Shown: positions 42,992 to 52,196, numbered from the stretch's first letter. The stretch is 64,000 nucleotides of DNA from Eubacteriaceae bacterium (GCA_902362805.1 CABIXY010000005.1:62001-126000); one strand, 5' to 3'. Notes: generated by a model from the letters alone, not told the origin. A program made the numbers and translations.

Positions 42992-44149
42992 ATGACTAGT
43001 TACTACTATCTACTAATGATTGCTGTCATCATTTTATCAACAAGGCTCCTGGGCGGCCTGTCCGAGAAGGTCAATATGCCACAGGTTGTAGGCGCTCTCA
43101 TCGCGGGCGTCATCCTCGGCCCATCCGTATTAGGCTGGGTAGAAGAAACGGATTTTCTCGCTAAGACCGCAGAAATCGGTGTCATTCTCCTGATGTTTAT
43201 CGCAGGACTGGACACCGATATCAATGAAATCAAGAAAAACAGTGTTTCTCTGGTTGTGATCGCTTCCATGGGTGTGATTCTCCCTCTGATTGGCGGCGGC
43301 GCATGCTACTACTTCTATTTCCACGTAGATCCTGCAGATTTTAACGAAATGCTGCGAGCAGTATTTATGGGGGTCATCTTAACCGCCACGTCAGTCAGCA
43401 TTACGGTGGAAGCACTGCGCGAAATGGGGAAACTCAATGGCAAGGTGGGAAGCGCCATATTAGGCGCCGCGGTGCTGGACGATATCATCGGCATCATCAT
43501 CCTGACCGTGGTCACCAGCCTAAAGGATCCTTCCATCAGCATTATTTCCATCTTGATTAAAATCGGCCTTTACATCATCCTGATGGGAGTCCTTGCAGTG
43601 GTTATCACCGCATCAAAACCCACCGTGGAAGAATTTCAGGATAGACGCAGGCTTTCTATCTATGTGATGGCACTGGTGCTGATCATATCATTCATATCTG
43701 AGAGATATTTTGGTATAGCAGACATCACGGGAGCTTACCTTCTCGGATTGATCATCTCTACCTTTGAGGTCAAGTCCGACATCGCCCGCAAGATGACAGT
43801 TCCCAGCTATCTGTTTTTCTCGCCGATTTTTTTCGCCAGCATCGGCATCAAAACCGAACTCAATGGCATGACCAAATCCATGTTGATTTTTTCGTTTTTA
43901 ATTCTAGTCATCGCTGTCCTGACGAAGATTCTGGGCTGCGGCCTGGGGGCAAAACTCTGCAGGTATACGAATCGAGAATCCCTCAACGTGGGGATTGGAA
44001 TGATATCCAGAGGCGAGGTCGCACTGATTGTCGCCCAGAAGGGCTATCATATGGGACTGCTCAGTGGTCAGCTTTTCTCCCCTGTGGTGTTGGTCGTCAT
44101 CGTCACCACGATTATCACCCCTGTGCTGCTGAAAAAGTTCATGAAATAA
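42992..44149 (+). CDS. Cation:proton antiporter (CPA2 type)
   Basis: A 385-residue transporter with about 12 helices. Family landmarks are NMPQVVGALIAGVILGPSVLGW (about 23-44 in part), the ion-site region AAVLDDIIGIIIL with paired Asp, and GMISRGEVALIVAQKGY near 335. It exchanges sodium or potassium for protons. It lacks the TrkA-N regulatory tail of KefB-type proteins. The ATG at 42992 is 9 bases after TTGAGG; the frame could extend to a TTG at 42977. Confidence 0.9.
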   Translation: MTSYYYLLMIAVIILSTRLLGGLSEKVNMPQVVGALIAGVILGPSVLGWVEETDFLAKTAEIGVILLMFIAGLDTDINEIKKNSVSLVVIASMGVILPLIGGGACYYFYFHVDPADFNEMLRAVFMGVILTATSVSITVEALREMGKLNGKVGSAILGAAVLDDIIGIIILTVVTSLKDPSISIISILIKIGLYIILMGVLAVVITASKPTVEEFQDRRRLSIYVMALVLIISFISERYFGIADITGAYLLGLIISTFEVKSDIARKMTVPSYLFFSPIFFASIGIKTELNGMTKSMLIFSFLILVIAVLTKILGCGLGAKLCRYTNRESLNVGIGMISRGEVALIVAQKGYHMGLLSGQLFSPVVLVVIVTTIITPVLLKKFMK

Positions 44150-44155
44150 ATCTAT

Positions 44156-44194
44156 ATAAAAAACTGGAGCTGTTAAGCAGCCCCAGTTTTTTTA
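44156..44194. terminator. Bidirectional terminator
   Basis: AAAAACTGG-GCTG and CAGC-CCAGTTTTT arms with T-runs on both sides, between convergent antiporter and MFS genes. Confidence 0.8.
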
Positions 44195-44205
44195 TATAAT
44201 GTGCT

Positions 44206-45555
44206 CTACGCCTCTTTTTCTCCCTTAAAAGCGTTCTCTACGTCTGCTTCAACAGTCTCATAAACTTCTTCCGCCTGGTGGTCTTTGTTGTATTTGTATT
44301 CGTTGATGAAGGAAACCGCAATCGTCACGATGACAGCAGCCCCTGCAAAAATCAAGTACGCATAGTTTAGGTTGCCGATGACGTTGGTTACAATGCCGTT
44401 GATGACAAAGCACCATGCGGTGACAAAGCCCTGAATTGGGAAGATGACAGAATTCACACGGTCAAATCCCTGCCTTCCGAAAATAGACGTAGGAAGTGAA
44501 GTCGTAAAGTTGGCTGAACCACCGATTCCCATGCCAATCATGAAGATGGAAAGGTAGAACAGAAAGCCCACGTGGCCGCCAGAAAGAACGTTGATTACCA
44601 GTGCGATCGCATACCATATACCAAAACCCTGCATGGTTTTCTTGGTACCGATTTTCTGATCGATAGCGCCAATCAGCCATGAGCCGACGACGCCGATCAG
44701 CGCCACAATGGTCATCAGGGTCAAGGCACCTGCCTGGCTCATGCCAAAGTCTCTGATATTTCTCGTTACCAGCTGCTGCATGACGCCAACCGAACAAATC
44801 TGAAACATGCCTGTGACGATGGCTGCAAACCACAGTTCTTTGGTCAGCAGCAGCTTTTTTGTGGTCCAGCCGTCCCCTTCTTTGGAATCGTCAGACGCTG
44901 TATAATATTCCCTTTTATAAATTTCATCAGATACGTTATCCGGATTCAGACCTCTCTCCTGCGGTGTATTTCTGACAAAGACCGCTCCGATAATACCCAG
45001 GATGATCGCTGCAATGCCGATGGGAACGCTGCCGCCTTTGATGGAGCCGAAGACTGCTACCAGCCCCGTCAGAATAGCTACATAAAATGCCGATGCGAAA
45101 TTGTGACCCATGGTGGTGTAACCCATGACAATGCCCTTTCTCTTAGGGAACCAGGTTGCAACCAATGTACCGCCTGCAATATAACCTGCTGACATCATGC
45201 CAGTCGCACAGAGCACCATGGCGATGACGTAGACCGGAAGGCTTGTTGCATTACCGCATACAATATACATCACACCGGCTAGAATTGTAAAGATTGCCGA
45301 AGTTGCACGGGCACCGATTTTCTTGTTGATCTGCCCTACGATAATAAAGCCGACGACGGCAATCATACCGGCATATCCGTTCCACTGAATAATGGTACCT
45401 GGTTCAACACCGATGTTTTCTGCTGCTGCCGGAGCTAACACGTTGGTTCCGTCGTTGATCATACCGACGTAAAAGAAAAACATAAATAAACAATATAATA
45501 TCGTGCCCCAGCCTGCTTTACCGAAATTAGTTAAAGAACCCTTTGTATTACTCAT
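44206..45555 (-). CDS. MFS transporter, oxalate/formate-antiporter-like
   Basis: A 449-residue major facilitator with about 12 helices and the inter-helix motif FVRNTPQERGLNPDN typical of the OxlT-like group, which moves organic acids. An acidic tail ends VEADVENAFKGEKEA. The start at 45555 (MSNTKGSLTNFGK) is chosen over the longer frame because the extension is basic and unlike the family. The substrate is probably the acid handled by the neighbouring catabolic genes, but this is context only. A terminator-like hairpin separates it from the cyclase-family gene. Confidence 0.85.
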   Translation of the reverse strand: MSNTKGSLTNFGKAGWGTILYCLFMFFFYVGMINDGTNVLAPAAAENIGVEPGTIIQWNGYAGMIAVVGFIIVGQINKKIGARATSAIFTILAGVMYIVCGNATSLPVYVIAMVLCATGMMSAGYIAGGTLVATWFPKRKGIVMGYTTMGHNFASAFYVAILTGLVAVFGSIKGGSVPIGIAAIILGIIGAVFVRNTPQERGLNPDNVSDEIYKREYYTASDDSKEGDGWTTKKLLLTKELWFAAIVTGMFQICSVGVMQQLVTRNIRDFGMSQAGALTLMTIVALIGVVGSWLIGAIDQKIGTKKTMQGFGIWYAIALVINVLSGGHVGFLFYLSIFMIGMGIGGSANFTTSLPTSIFGRQGFDRVNSVIFPIQGFVTAWCFVINGIVTNVIGNLNYAYLIFAGAAVIVTIAVSFINEYKYNKDHQAEEVYETVEADVENAFKGEKEA

Positions 45556-45609
45556 ACGCGATCCCGCCTTTCTATCTCTCCTACTTACAATAAATAAATA
45601 TTTCACAAA

Positions 45610-45670
45610 GAAAAAGGACCCAGGGCGAGCAGGACAACCAAATCAGCTGTCCTGCCGGCTGGCTCCTTTT
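45610..45670 (-). terminator. Terminator between cyclase-family and MFS genes
   Basis: A long stem with inner arms GCAGGACA/TGTCCTGC and outer AAAGGA-type arms, followed on the minus strand by TTTTTC. Partial read-through to the MFS gene is possible. Confidence 0.7.
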
Positions 45671-45733
45671 ACAGTGTATTCTCACTGTATCATCAGTGCT
45701 TTCCAGTTCAATACTGCCTTTGATGACAGATGA

Positions 45734-46744
45734 TTATTTGTTTCTGTTGAACAGCTTCTGCATGTATTCCAGACAGCTGTCCCCATTGCCTTCTGCTTCA
45801 CCGAAACCTGTTCCGCCGTAAGCATATGTACGATCAGGTACGTCTAACAGCAGGTCTTCGTCGATCTGTGCTGCACAGCGAGCCATGGAACCGTCTCCCA
45901 TGTACCATCTCAGTGGGAAGCACAAGAAAGTGAATACTTTTCCCGCAGGAATTTTGTCCAGGTCTCCGCCTAAGTTCTCAACGCCTACGATGCCGTGGCC
46001 GAGCATTTCTTTGTGGCAAGGTTCCCATGTTCCCCAGCATCCGATGTTTTCCAGATCGCCGAACTTCTCGTCATAAGCAGCCTGGCCGTGGATTTTGATG
46101 TATTCTTCTTTGTCGAATTCAGCATATGCTTCTTCGCCGAATAACTCTTTATATTCTTCTGTGATCGGTTGTCCTGTTGCTCCAAGCAGGTTCATTCTGG
46201 TCATACCGTTGTTGCCCATAGCAGTGTGCAGAGGGTGGTCAAGAGCCTGGCTGTCCATCGCAACGCATTTCACTTTGTGGTCAACGAACCATTTTCCAGC
46301 GTCAACACCTGTACCGATGGAGTAGTGGTAATAAGCCTTTGAATCGTCGAAGAGGCGGTGCATTCCTGTATTCAGGCAGAGTACCTTTCCCTCTAAGTCA
46401 GCCGGATCAAAGCCGCAGGCTTTGCAGGCAGCATCCAGATGCTCGCCGGTAATCAGAGTCCATGGCTCAACGTCCAGTTTCAGAACTACTGCGTCTCCAG
46501 TGTAAGCGTCTACAGGCATTTCGTGGGTGTAACGAGCTCTTCTGCCGTCAAACTCGTATTCCATAACGTGTCTCGGCGCGTCACAGTGCGTTCCTGTATG
46601 CATGGTGCAAGTGATCTTTGACGTCAGAACGCCGCCCTTTGCCATGGTGTGCGCATTGTCGATTGTCGGTTTGTCAAAATAAGGCCATCTTGGAATCTCA
46701 GCGCTGAACGGATGTGCTAAATCTACATATACTTTCTTTCCCAT
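45734..46744 (-). CDS. Cyclase-family (kynurenine formamidase-like) metal hydrolase
   Basis: A 336-residue member of the cyclase/KynB superfamily, with metal motif MHTGTHCDAPRHV (about 47-59), matching HxGTHxDxPxH. At 336 residues it is much longer than kynurenine formamidase (about 210), with an insert around 190-235 (KELFGEEAYAEFDKEEYIKI). Members hydrolyse amides or lactones of small acids. It is followed by a terminator and preceded by the SDR gene. The reaction is not determinable from sequence. Confidence 0.8.
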   Translation of the reverse strand: MGKKVYVDLAHPFSAEIPRWPYFDKPTIDNAHTMAKGGVLTSKITCTMHTGTHCDAPRHVMEYEFDGRRARYTHEMPVDAYTGDAVVLKLDVEPWTLITGEHLDAACKACGFDPADLEGKVLCLNTGMHRLFDDSKAYYHYSIGTGVDAGKWFVDHKVKCVAMDSQALDHPLHTAMGNNGMTRMNLLGATGQPITEEYKELFGEEAYAEFDKEEYIKIHGQAAYDEKFGDLENIGCWGTWEPCHKEMLGHGIVGVENLGGDLDKIPAGKVFTFLCFPLRWYMGDGSMARCAAQIDEDLLLDVPDRTYAYGGTGFGEAEGNGDSCLEYMQKLFNRNK

Positions 46745-46829
46745 TTTATTTTCTCCTTTTTTATATCATCATCTTTTAATAGTATTATCGTTTACTTTCT
46801 GCCTGCTTGCCAATTCCTCAATAAGCCGA

Positions 46830-47624
46830 TTAGCAAGTCAGATAACCGCCTGAGCAGTCATAGTTTCCGCCTGTCATGAATCTAGAAGCTTCAGATGAAA
46901 GGAATAATGCGAATCCAACAAAATCATCAGGTTCTGCAAGGCGTCCGATTGGCTCACGTTTCATGAAGTTCTGATATACCGCTGATTCCGGGTCAAACAT
47001 CCACTCCGTTAATTCGCTGCGGAACACTGTAGGGCAGATGGAGTTGACATTGATACCATACTTGGCTGTAAGGTCACAAGCCATGGATGAAACCATAAGG
47101 TCTGCTCCACCCTTTGATGTACAATATCCTGTGTATCCAGCCATACCGCGTTTTGAACGCTGAGATGTAACGACGACGATCTTGCCGCCTTTGCCCTGGT
47201 CAACCATCTGCTGTGAAACATATTTGCAGACGATATAAACCGATTTGCAGTCTGCATCCATGATGTACTGCCAATCTTCAACAGACTGATCAAGAATGTT
47301 TGCAGGCTTATTATATCCGTGACAAACTGCAAGGATATTGATTTCGCCAAAAGCCTTTACGGATTCAGCAATCAGTGCCTTTACATCTTCTTCGTTGGCA
47401 GGATCTGCTGCAACTGCACAGCACTCAATATCTTCCGCTTTGAATTCATCAACAAGGGCATTGAGTTTTTCCATGCTGCGGCCTGTTAAAATTACTTTTG
47501 CACCTGCATAGCCGTAAGCTTTTGCAAGAACTCTTCCAAGAGCACCCGTTGCGCCTGTTACCAGAGCAACCTTGCCCTCAACTGAGAACATTGTGTCTAC
47601 AAATTTTTTCTCTACCTTTACCAT
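46830..47624 (-). CDS. Short-chain dehydrogenase/reductase of the catabolic island
   Basis: A 264-residue SDR with NAD(P) motif [20 protein letters not shown] (about 17-36), catalytic Ser in [11 protein letters not shown] and Tyr/Lys in YCTSKGG. The C-terminus [17 protein letters not shown] shows the usual subunit-interface tail. The start at 47624 is 8 bases after AGAGGAG. It lies between the cyclase-family gene and a cupin gene and probably oxidises or reduces a hydroxy or keto acid of the same pathway. Confidence 0.85.
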   Translation of the reverse strand: MVKVEKKFVDTMFSVEGKVALVTGATGALGRVLAKAYGYAGAKVILTGRSMEKLNALVDEFKAEDIECCAVAADPANEEDVKALIAESVKAFGEINILAVCHGYNKPANILDQSVEDWQYIMDADCKSVYIVCKYVSQQMVDQGKGGKIVVVTSQRSKRGMAGYTGYCTSKGGADLMVSSMACDLTAKYGINVNSICPTVFRSELTEWMFDPESAVYQNFMKREPIGRLAEPDDFVGFALFLSSEASRFMTGGNYDCSGGYLTC

Positions 47625-47731
47625 TTTGTTTTTCTCCTCTATTATCAAAATCATTTTACTTGACATCTTCTAAAATAAGGCACTGATGATTTTTCGTAAT
47701 GCACATCACCTTGCTATGGAGTGCGGGAGCG

Positions 47732-47746
47732 CGTACTTGAAGTACG
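47732..47746. repeat. Palindrome in a hairpin-rich spacer
   Basis: CGTACTT-G-AAGTACG lies in the GC-rich 47700-47795 spacer between cupin and SDR genes, which has no gene. It may be a dispersed repeat or a processing site. Confidence 0.4.
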
Positions 47747-47799
47747 TAATCGAGCACGAGAGCAGCAACTTGCGAAGCAGTACGGAAAATCTGCAAACC

Positions 47800-48147
47800 T
47801 TAAGCCGGATAGTTGATAATAACCAACATCTCCGCAACCTCATTGGTCCTGTTCTCCAGGCCTCTTCCTTCGTTAGGCGGGAAAGAGATGGATTCGTTTT
47901 CGTGAATCACGTATTCTTTGCCGTCCTTATCAGTTACAGTCATTTCGCCTTTCAGTACGAAATAAACTTTTTCCAGCGGATTGTCATCGTATGCCCATTC
48001 TGCGCCGCCGCCCGGCAGGAATGTGGATTTGCCAATCCAGAACTTTTCAGCGCCGGTTTCCTCTTTGCCGTGGTATCTCATGGCGACCATGTTGTAATGG
48101 CCCGGAGCATCGTACGGTTTCAAATCACTTACAGTTCTCTTAATCAT
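47800..48147 (-). CDS. Cupin-domain protein
   Basis: A 115-residue single-domain cupin. The barrel motifs read FLPGGGAEWAYDDNPLEKVYFVLKGE in part (about 44-69) and INYPA at the end; the first motif has few metal-binding histidines, with Glu and Tyr at usual positions. It may act as an isomerase, a small dioxygenase-like enzyme or a binding protein. It is the first gene of the cupin-SDR-cyclase run and divergent from the HxlR regulator. The ATG follows AGGAGG. Confidence 0.8.
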   Translation of the reverse strand: MIKRTVSDLKPYDAPGHYNMVAMRYHGKEETGAEKFWIGKSTFLPGGGAEWAYDDNPLEKVYFVLKGEMTVTDKDGKEYVIHENESISFPPNEGRGLENRTNEVAEMLVIINYPA

Positions 48148-48222
48148 TTTGGATTCCTCCTAATTCTTTGTTTATATATTCGTTTTAATTAATCTTTGTT
48201 AAAATTTTATCTTTACTCTTTG

Positions 48223-48251
48223 ATGATAACAGATTATAAATTATCTGACAA
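48223..48251 (-). promoter_or_regulatory. Promoter of the cupin-SDR-cyclase run
   Basis: On the minus strand TTGTCA, a 17-base spacer and TATCAT, about 75 bases before the cupin ATG. Confidence 0.6.
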
Positions 48252-48265
48252 TTAGGCACTTTTCA

Positions 48266-48297
48266 GTTACGGGGTAACAGCTTTGTCAGACAGTTAC
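48266..48297. promoter_or_regulatory. Candidate HxlR operator
   Basis: GTTAC-GGG-GTAAC (48266-48278) is followed by another CAGTTAC copy ending at 48297. It lies between the divergent cupin and HxlR promoters. Confidence 0.45.
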
Positions 48298-48323
48298 CAC
48301 CTGGTCAGCCACTTACTTTTCCC

Positions 48324-48351
48324 TTGTCATCTCCTCAAATTGTGTTACAAT
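48324..48351 (+). promoter_or_regulatory. Promoter of the HxlR-type regulator
   Basis: TTGTCA, a 16-base spacer and TACAAT, 31 bases before the ATG at 48383. Confidence 0.55.
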
Positions 48352-48382
48352 GAATACAAGCAATGTGAAAGGAGACAAACCT

Positions 48383-48880
48383 ATGACTGATTCCAATCAG
48401 GGCACCAATCCATATCTATATGCTCTATCCTGCATTTCAGGTAAATGGAAGATGAGCATCTTGAACCATATCAGCTATTACGGATTTATCCGTTTCTCTA
48501 AAACGAAGAAGACATTTCCAATCAGCGAAAAAGTTCTCAGCCAGCAGCTCAAGGAGCTGGTAGCCGACGGACTGGTTGAAAGGATTCAATATAACGAAAT
48601 CCCTCTGCGCGTCGAATACCATTTGACCGAGGCGGGCAGGAATATCATGCCTGCACTGGATCTGATCTACGTGTGGAGCATCGGCCGTATGAGAGAGCTG
48701 GACATCGAAATCGATCCCGATGCCTTTGTGGTACATCCCGAAGAAAAGTACGAAGGCGCTCTCAAAAAGTTCCTCGATCACTACGACGAGATCTGCAACG
48801 TCATGGAATATGCCAATGACCACGATCTCGACGGAAAAGAAGTTCTCGACATTATCAAAGCGCATGAGTCCTCAGATTAG
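48383..48880 (+). CDS. HxlR-family transcriptional regulator
   Basis: A 165-residue winged-helix regulator. The core is YLYALSCISGKWKMSILNHI (about 12-31), EKVLSQQLKELVADGLVER and VEYHLTEAGRNIMPAL, the standard HxlR layout. About 60 extra C-terminal residues form a helical tail longer than the usual family member. It is divergent from the cupin-SDR-cyclase genes and probably controls them. Its end overlaps the convergent permease gene by 4 bases. The ATG at 48383 follows AAAGGAG. Confidence 0.88.
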   Translation: MTDSNQGTNPYLYALSCISGKWKMSILNHISYYGFIRFSKTKKTFPISEKVLSQQLKELVADGLVERIQYNEIPLRVEYHLTEAGRNIMPALDLIYVWSIGRMRELDIEIDPDAFVVHPEEKYEGALKKFLDHYDEICNVMEYANDHDLDGKEVLDIIKAHESSD

Positions 48881-50196
48881 AGGGCTCTTTTTTTCAATAT
48901 TACGTGTTCCAGCAGAAAGGCGATGGCCATGCCGTCAATCAGTCCGTTGGACAGGATATAGCCGGCAACCTGCGGCAATCCGCTGAATGCTTCGGATGGA
49001 AGAAACATGACGCCCATGCCGATCAGCATAGATATCCCTACGATAAAATTTTCTCTATTTGTAAAGTTCACTTTGCGGAATTCATTGAATCCCTGACCCA
49101 TGATCAAAGCGTAAATCATAATCAGGGCCGCATAGCCTACGGCGTTCGGTATGGTAGAAAAGAAAGCGCCGAAGGGTGCGATCATTCCCATGGCCATCAT
49201 CAGGACAGAAGCCAGATAAAAAGGCTTTCTGGCAGCGACATTGGTCATTTTTACGATACCCGTAGACGATACGTAAGGCATAAACGCCACTGTGGGAAAT
49301 ATGCCGCACAGCACCGTAGCCAGACCGTGAATTCCAATGGTTTTGTTCATCCGTTTGCCGTCCACCTCATCGCCTACGACTTCCGACATGCCATTGACAC
49401 TGGCAAAGGTCATGGAAAGCAGTACGAAGGCCGCGATGATGCAGGTGACGATAATGCCTATATCAAGAGTTGGCCTGCCCCATGCAAAGACTTTTGGCAG
49501 CGACAGGACGCCGTCCGCCATCAAGTCGGCCTGGGTGGTAATGCCCATGATGCAGGCAAGCACCCACCCTGCCAAAACACCGATAAAGGTGGCGATACTT
49601 TTGATGAAACCTACGGCAAACATGTTGAGGAAGAGAATCAGAAACATGGTGAAAAAGAACACCAGACAGCTCTTCCAATCTATTACGGTATTATCTGATG
49701 TAATACCAGTCATTCCTTTCACAATACTGGGACTGATTTGGAGTACCATGAGTAAAATCAACACGCCGTTAATTAGAGGAGTAAACAGCTTGATCAGTTT
49801 GTTCATCAGTCCCAGTATCACGAGCAATATGATGACGGCGCCGCCGACAATCATGCCTGTTTCCAGGTCAGTCCGAAGGATTTCAGCGCTTTTTCCCAAG
49901 GAGGCCATGGTGCCCGCCATCAGGATCAAAAGCCCCGACCAAAGTCCCGCAGGGCCGTCTATGATAGGATATCTGTGCCCCAGAGCAGCTTGCAATATGG
50001 ATACCACTCCACAGAGGAAAAAAGTCCTCTGCAGCGTATCAGCCACCTCTATCTGAGAGAGTCCGAGCGCGTAGCCCACGACGACAGGCATAACCACCGC
50101 CGAGGCTACAAAGAAAATTACGTGCTGTAAAGCAAGAACGATATTCTCCTTCTGGGGTACTTCATCCGCAAGTTGGTATTTGATTTCGTTATTCAA
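48877..50196 (-). CDS. NCS2-family uracil/xanthine-type permease
   Basis: A 439-residue permease with about 14 helices and the family region FASVNGMSEVVGDEVDGKRMN (about 266-286 in part). NCS2 carriers move nucleobases or ascorbate by proton symport. It overlaps the hydroxyacyl dehydrogenase gene by 8 bases and so belongs to the sigma-54 operon. This makes a non-nucleobase substrate, such as the ring or acid degraded by the operon, plausible but unproven. Confidence 0.87.
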   Translation of the reverse strand: MNNEIKYQLADEVPQKENIVLALQHVIFFVASAVVMPVVVGYALGLSQIEVADTLQRTFFLCGVVSILQAALGHRYPIIDGPAGLWSGLLILMAGTMASLGKSAEILRTDLETGMIVGGAVIILLVILGLMNKLIKLFTPLINGVLILLMVLQISPSIVKGMTGITSDNTVIDWKSCLVFFFTMFLILFLNMFAVGFIKSIATFIGVLAGWVLACIMGITTQADLMADGVLSLPKVFAWGRPTLDIGIIVTCIIAAFVLLSMTFASVNGMSEVVGDEVDGKRMNKTIGIHGLATVLCGIFPTVAFMPYVSSTGIVKMTNVAARKPFYLASVLMMAMGMIAPFGAFFSTIPNAVGYAALIMIYALIMGQGFNEFRKVNFTNRENFIVGISMLIGMGVMFLPSEAFSGLPQVAGYILSNGLIDGMAIAFLLEHVILKKRAL

Positions 50197-51136
50197 CGTA
50201 GTTCTTTGATGCCTTCAGCTGAATGATCAGCTTCTTGTTGAAAGCATTCTTGATCTCCGTCACTTTGTCAGCTGGATATTCGAAAAATCCTTCGCCATTC
50301 TTCATTCCCAGCTTACCTTCCTCTACCTTGGCTCTCAGAACGGGATTGGCTTCCTTTCTGTTATCCATGTCGGCGAGAAGGTTGTCTCCTACTGTACACC
50401 AGATGTCCAGGCCGCCCATGTCGGCTACTTCCAACTGCCCGGTGGTGGCATATCTGAAAGCAGGCCCGAACTTGAGAGCCTTGTCGATGTCTTTTGGGGA
50501 TGCGATGCCCTGTTCGATCAGAGAGAAAGCCTCTCTTGCAACACCCTGCTGGATGCGGTTTGCCACCAGACCAGGTACGTCTTTCAGTACACGGCATGTC
50601 TGCTTACCAGCGTTATCGTATAGTTCTTCTACTTCTTTAAAGGTCTCTTCGTCCATGTTGCCGAAGAATGACAGTTCTACCAAAGGCATCAGATGTGCCG
50701 GATTATACCAGTGGCATACCATGCATTTGCCTTTCTTTTCGTCGCTGACCTTCTCAATCATCTTGCTGAGAGCAAGAGAGGAAGTGTTGCTTGCCAGAAT
50801 GGTCTCCGGCTTGGTGTATTTTTCTAAATCGACGAAGAGATCTTGTTTCAGGATCAAGTCTTCGCGGGTTGCTTCGATGACATAATCAGCATCTTTGACT
50901 GCAGGCGCAAGTTCTGCAAACAGCGTGATGCGTTCCAGACTTTCCTGCACTTCTTCCCCTTTGATCAGCTCATTCTCCGCGAGGAACTCCAGCTCCCCTT
51001 TGATGGTGTCCATGCAGGAAAGGCGCATGGGTTCATATGGTTCGTACAGGTTGACCGGATATCCATTCATGGCGAAAAACTCCGCAATGCCGTGGCCCAT
51101 GGTGCCTGCACCCAGTACCGCTATATTCTTAATCAT
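50189..51136 (-). CDS. 3-hydroxyacyl-CoA dehydrogenase-family NAD enzyme
   Basis: A 315-residue two-domain dehydrogenase. The Rossmann motif is VLGAGTMGHGIAEFFAMNG (about 6-24); the catalytic His-Glu region reads CMVCHWYNPAHLMPLVEL (about 135-152); the C-terminal domain contains DVPGLVANRIQQG and KNGEGFFEYP. The start at 51136 follows AAAGGAG; a longer frame to 51322 overlaps the upstream gene and is discarded. Next to a beta-keto acid cleavage enzyme it should oxidise a 3-hydroxy acid or its CoA ester to the 3-keto form. Carnitine dehydrogenases are relatives, so carnitine is one candidate among many. Confidence 0.87.
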   Translation of the reverse strand: MIKNIAVLGAGTMGHGIAEFFAMNGYPVNLYEPYEPMRLSCMDTIKGELEFLAENELIKGEEVQESLERITLFAELAPAVKDADYVIEATREDLILKQDLFVDLEKYTKPETILASNTSSLALSKMIEKVSDEKKGKCMVCHWYNPAHLMPLVELSFFGNMDEETFKEVEELYDNAGKQTCRVLKDVPGLVANRIQQGVAREAFSLIEQGIASPKDIDKALKFGPAFRYATTGQLEVADMGGLDIWCTVGDNLLADMDNRKEANPVLRAKVEEGKLGMKNGEGFFEYPADKVTEIKNAFNKKLIIQLKASKNYVE

Positions 51137-51149
51137 TGTATTGACTCCT

Positions 51150-51992
51150 TTATTTGAGATTGAGGATCTCACGTGCCTCAGCCGGCGTTGCAACCTCATT
51201 GCCGTATTCTTCGATAACTCGCTTTGCTCTTTCGACAAACTGTGCATTGCTTTCAGCAAGCACGCCTTTTGAGTACATGACGTTGTCTTCCATGCCCACG
51301 CGTACATTTCCACCGAGGGCAACTGCTGCGTAAAGCATTTCCATAGCGCTGTGACCTACGCCAAAGCAGGACCAGGTGGAACCAGGGCAAAGCTGATCCA
51401 TCGTCTCCTTCATGAATACCAGGTTCTTTGTAGAGCCGGGGATTCCATTGGCACAGCCCATGCAGAATTGGAAGTGGAGCGGCGCTTTGAGAACGCCCTT
51501 CTTCAGGTAATATGCGGCATTGGCAATCATACCGGGATCAAAAGCTTCGATTTCCGGTTTTGTACCTGTCTCCTGGAACAGAAGTCCGCAGTCTGTCAGG
51601 AACTTTGGTGAGTTGAGGAACAGACCGCTGTGCATCCAGTTCATAGAACCGCAGTCAAAAGAAGCCATTTCCGGTTTCAGTTCTTTGATGTGCTGTACGC
51701 GGCTCTCGTCGTCTGCGTGGATATCTCCTGAAGTCGTCAGGTTGAGGATGATGTCACAATCAGGATATTTGCTATGTATCAGGTCAACGGTTTCGCGGAA
51801 CTTATTATGGTCCATCGTTCCATTGCCTTCGTCGTCTCTCATATGAAGATGTGCAACGGCAGCCCCTGCCTGCCAGCATGCATATACGTCATCTGCGATT
51901 TCAGCCGGTGTCATGGGTACGTTTGGATTGTTCTCCTTTTTCGGCCATGCGCCGGTAACGGCTGCAGTGATAATTGTCTTTTTCTTTGCCAT
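51150..51992 (-). CDS. Beta-keto acid cleavage enzyme (BKACE/Kce family)
   Basis: A 280-residue DUF849-type enzyme. The family reaction is a 3-keto acid plus acetyl-CoA giving acetoacetate and a new acyl-CoA, with a zinc ion. Metal and active-site segments are AAVTGAWPKKENNPNVPMT (about 10-28), VAHLHMRDDEG (two His) and GNVRVGMEDNVMYSKG near 225-240. It is the first gene of the sigma-54 operon, followed by the dehydrogenase after 13 bases. The specific acid is not known; known family substrates include 3-keto-5-aminohexanoate and dehydrocarnitine. Confidence 0.9.
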   Translation of the reverse strand: MAKKKTIITAAVTGAWPKKENNPNVPMTPAEIADDVYACWQAGAAVAHLHMRDDEGNGTMDHNKFRETVDLIHSKYPDCDIILNLTTSGDIHADDESRVQHIKELKPEMASFDCGSMNWMHSGLFLNSPKFLTDCGLLFQETGTKPEIEAFDPGMIANAAYYLKKGVLKAPLHFQFCMGCANGIPGSTKNLVFMKETMDQLCPGSTWSCFGVGHSAMEMLYAAVALGGNVRVGMEDNVMYSKGVLAESNAQFVERAKRVIEEYGNEVATPAEAREILNLK

Positions 51993-52056
51993 TTTCTTTT
52001 CCCTCCATTATTGTTTCTATATAACAAAATTACATTTCTTTCAACGCCACCATATA

Positions 52057-52073
52057 AAGCAAAGGGCATGCCA
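52057..52073 (-). promoter_or_regulatory. Sigma-54 (-24/-12) promoter of the BKACE operon
   Basis: On the minus strand TTGGCATGCCCTTTGCT has GG and GC exactly 10 bases apart and fits YTGGCACGNNNNTTGCW at all but one position. It lies 65 bases before the BKACE ATG. The sigma-54 activator gene is adjacent and divergent. Confidence 0.85.
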
Positions 52074-52196
52074 AATTTTCAGATAACTTTTCGGTAACTG
52101 AGGGAGGAAGGGCAGAATTGCAAGGGGGAAGGGTTTTTCAGAAATGGGCTGGCGGCGCTTTGTGTCAGGATTTTTGCGATTTCAGTTGCTTTTTGT

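Noticed and set aside
45610..45670. T-box or other riboswitch before the MFS gene
   Set aside because: Only one long hairpin with a T-run is present, with no T-box sequence or specifier region; a terminator after the cyclase-family gene explains it.
50189..51136. Naming the dehydrogenase an L-carnitine dehydrogenase
   Set aside because: It pairs with a BKACE as in the carnitine pathway, but sequence motifs are general for the 3-hydroxyacyl-CoA dehydrogenase family and no betainyl-CoA thioesterase lies nearby.
51137..51322. N-terminal extension of the hydroxyacyl dehydrogenase
   Set aside because: It overlaps the BKACE gene out of frame; AAAGGAG before 51136 and the Rossmann start fix the true ATG.
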